This document shows, piece after piece, positions 63,535 through 64,000 of a stretch of 64,000 bases of DNA (positions are counted from its first letter, which is position 1; each line of letters starts with the position of its first letter). The DNA is from UBA5109 sp038148755 (GTDB taxonomy: Bacteria > Pseudomonadota > Gammaproteobacteria > Pseudomonadales > Pseudohongiellaceae): the NCBI GenBank assembly GCA_038148755.1, contig JAYQWA010000004.1:62001-126000 (forward strand), in the 5' to 3' direction. The notes under the pieces were generated by a model. That model had not been told where the DNA came from. It did no database searches and saw only the letters and a program-made list of their open reading frames with translations. The position numbers and the translations under genes were made by a program.

Positions 63535-64000
63535 ATGCCTACTATGCTCAGTCTGCCAGCCCCAGCTAAACTCAACCTGTTCTTGCATATCACCGGACGC
63601 CGGGATGATGGTTATCACAACCTGCAAACCTGCTTTCAGCTGCTTGATTATGGTGACAACTTAGAATTTGAGTTACTCAATTCAACAACGCTCAACTTTG
63701 AATCAAATCTCACAACAGTCCTGCTCGCTGAAAACCTCGTCGTTAAAGCTGCCACCTTGTTACAGCAAGCGTCACAGGTAAGCGCTGGCGCCAATATCAA
63801 ACTGACCAAAGTATTACCTTTGGGAGCCGGTCTTGGTGGTGGCAGTTCAGATGCAGCTACCACCCTGCTGGCTCTTAATGAACTCTGGAACTGTGGCTTG
63901 GATATTAATGAACTGGCTGAGCTGGGTCTGACACTAGGTGCCGATGTGCCAGTCTTTATCAGAGGCCACTCCGCCTGGGCTGAAGGTATTGGCGAAAAGC
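63535..64000 (+). CDS. ispE: 4-diphosphocytidyl-2-C-methyl-D-erythritol kinase, N-terminal part (cut by window end)
   Basis: GHMP kinase of the MEP pathway, the same pathway as ispH. From the ATG at 63535 (or 63544) the frame reads 155 codons to the window edge: SLPAPAKLNLFLHITGRRDD, then NLQTCFQLLDYGD and the ATP loop LPLGAGLGGGSSDAATTLL, and LGADVPVFIRGHSAWAEGIG. This matches the first half of E. coli IspE (283 aa). lolB-ispE order is conserved in the gammaproteobacteria. Confidence 0.95.
   Translation, partial: MPTMLSLPAPAKLNLFLHITGRRDDGYHNLQTCFQLLDYGDNLEFELLNSTTLNFESNLTTVLLAENLVVKAATLLQQASQVSAGANIKLTKVLPLGAGLGGGSSDAATTLLALNELWNCGLDINELAELGLTLGADVPVFIRGHSAWAEGIGEK

Overview
The window is about 64 kb of bacterial chromosome from a gammaproteobacterium of moderate GC content. 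Gene families and local gene orders (obg-rpmA-rplU / ispB; ispH-fkpB-lspA; mreBCD / gatCAB; moeB...prmC-prfA-hemA / TPR-lolB-ispE; a PA4642-family protein) resemble Pseudomonadales and related marine lineages. No rRNA, tRNA, CRISPR array, insertion sequence, prophage or integrase gene was recognised. The content is mostly housekeeping, and the unusual signals lie in rearranged, lost or atypical genes.

Layout. 1-5.8 kb: methionine synthesis (metH truncated by the window edge, metF, divergent metR), a DUF1015 protein and FklB. 5.9-8.3 kb: a PurN of unusual subtype, an HDAC-like hydrolase and MscS. 8.4-10.3 kb: a compact arsenic operon (arsR-arsC-acr3) with a palindromic operator. 10.3-15.1 kb: fabV, an envelope group (MAPEG protein, glutaminyl cyclase, HExxH lipoprotein), an orphan ExbD and a TetR regulator. 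15.4-22.6 kb: a CocE-like protein whose catalytic triad appears lost, then maf-yhdP-DUF445. 22.8-28.4 kb: an FMN-binding glutamate-synthase-like protein, a HisA of eukaryotic type, XdhC plus a MobA-like transferase, a mini zinc-finger protein, a 2Fe-2S ferredoxin and a membrane protein. 28.5-33.3 kb: ferredoxin reductase, thioredoxin-like lipoprotein, 5'-3' exonuclease, NAD synthase and a PP0621-family protein.

33.3-43.6 kb: a deletion scar holding only the first 57 codons of a pilS-like gene and the first part of a prepilin gene, then ispH-fkpB-lspA-ribF (ileS missing), murJ, rpsT, proB-obgE, rpmA-rplU and ispB. 43.6-48.2 kb: MOSC protein, two unrecognised envelope proteins and mreBCD. 48.5-53.4 kb: gatCAB, PA4642-family protein, rhlB. 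53.6-56.1 kb: VOC protein, a chimeric duplication scar and an amidohydrolase lipoprotein. 56.2-64 kb: moeB, Sel1-repeat protein, prmC, prfA, hemA, then divergently a TPR lipoprotein, lolB and ispE (cut by the window end).

The genes serve methionine/folate, purine, histidine, NAD, flavin, heme and isoprenoid synthesis, translation, and the cell envelope (MreBCD, MurJ, LolB, LspA, YhdP). Many convergent neighbours overlap at their stop codons, so the genome is compact. I found no clear new defence or mobile system. The best leads are the eukaryotic-type HisA, the pilus-locus scar, the missing ileS and rng genes, the triad-less CocE homologue, and the chimeric repeat scar near 54.2 kb.
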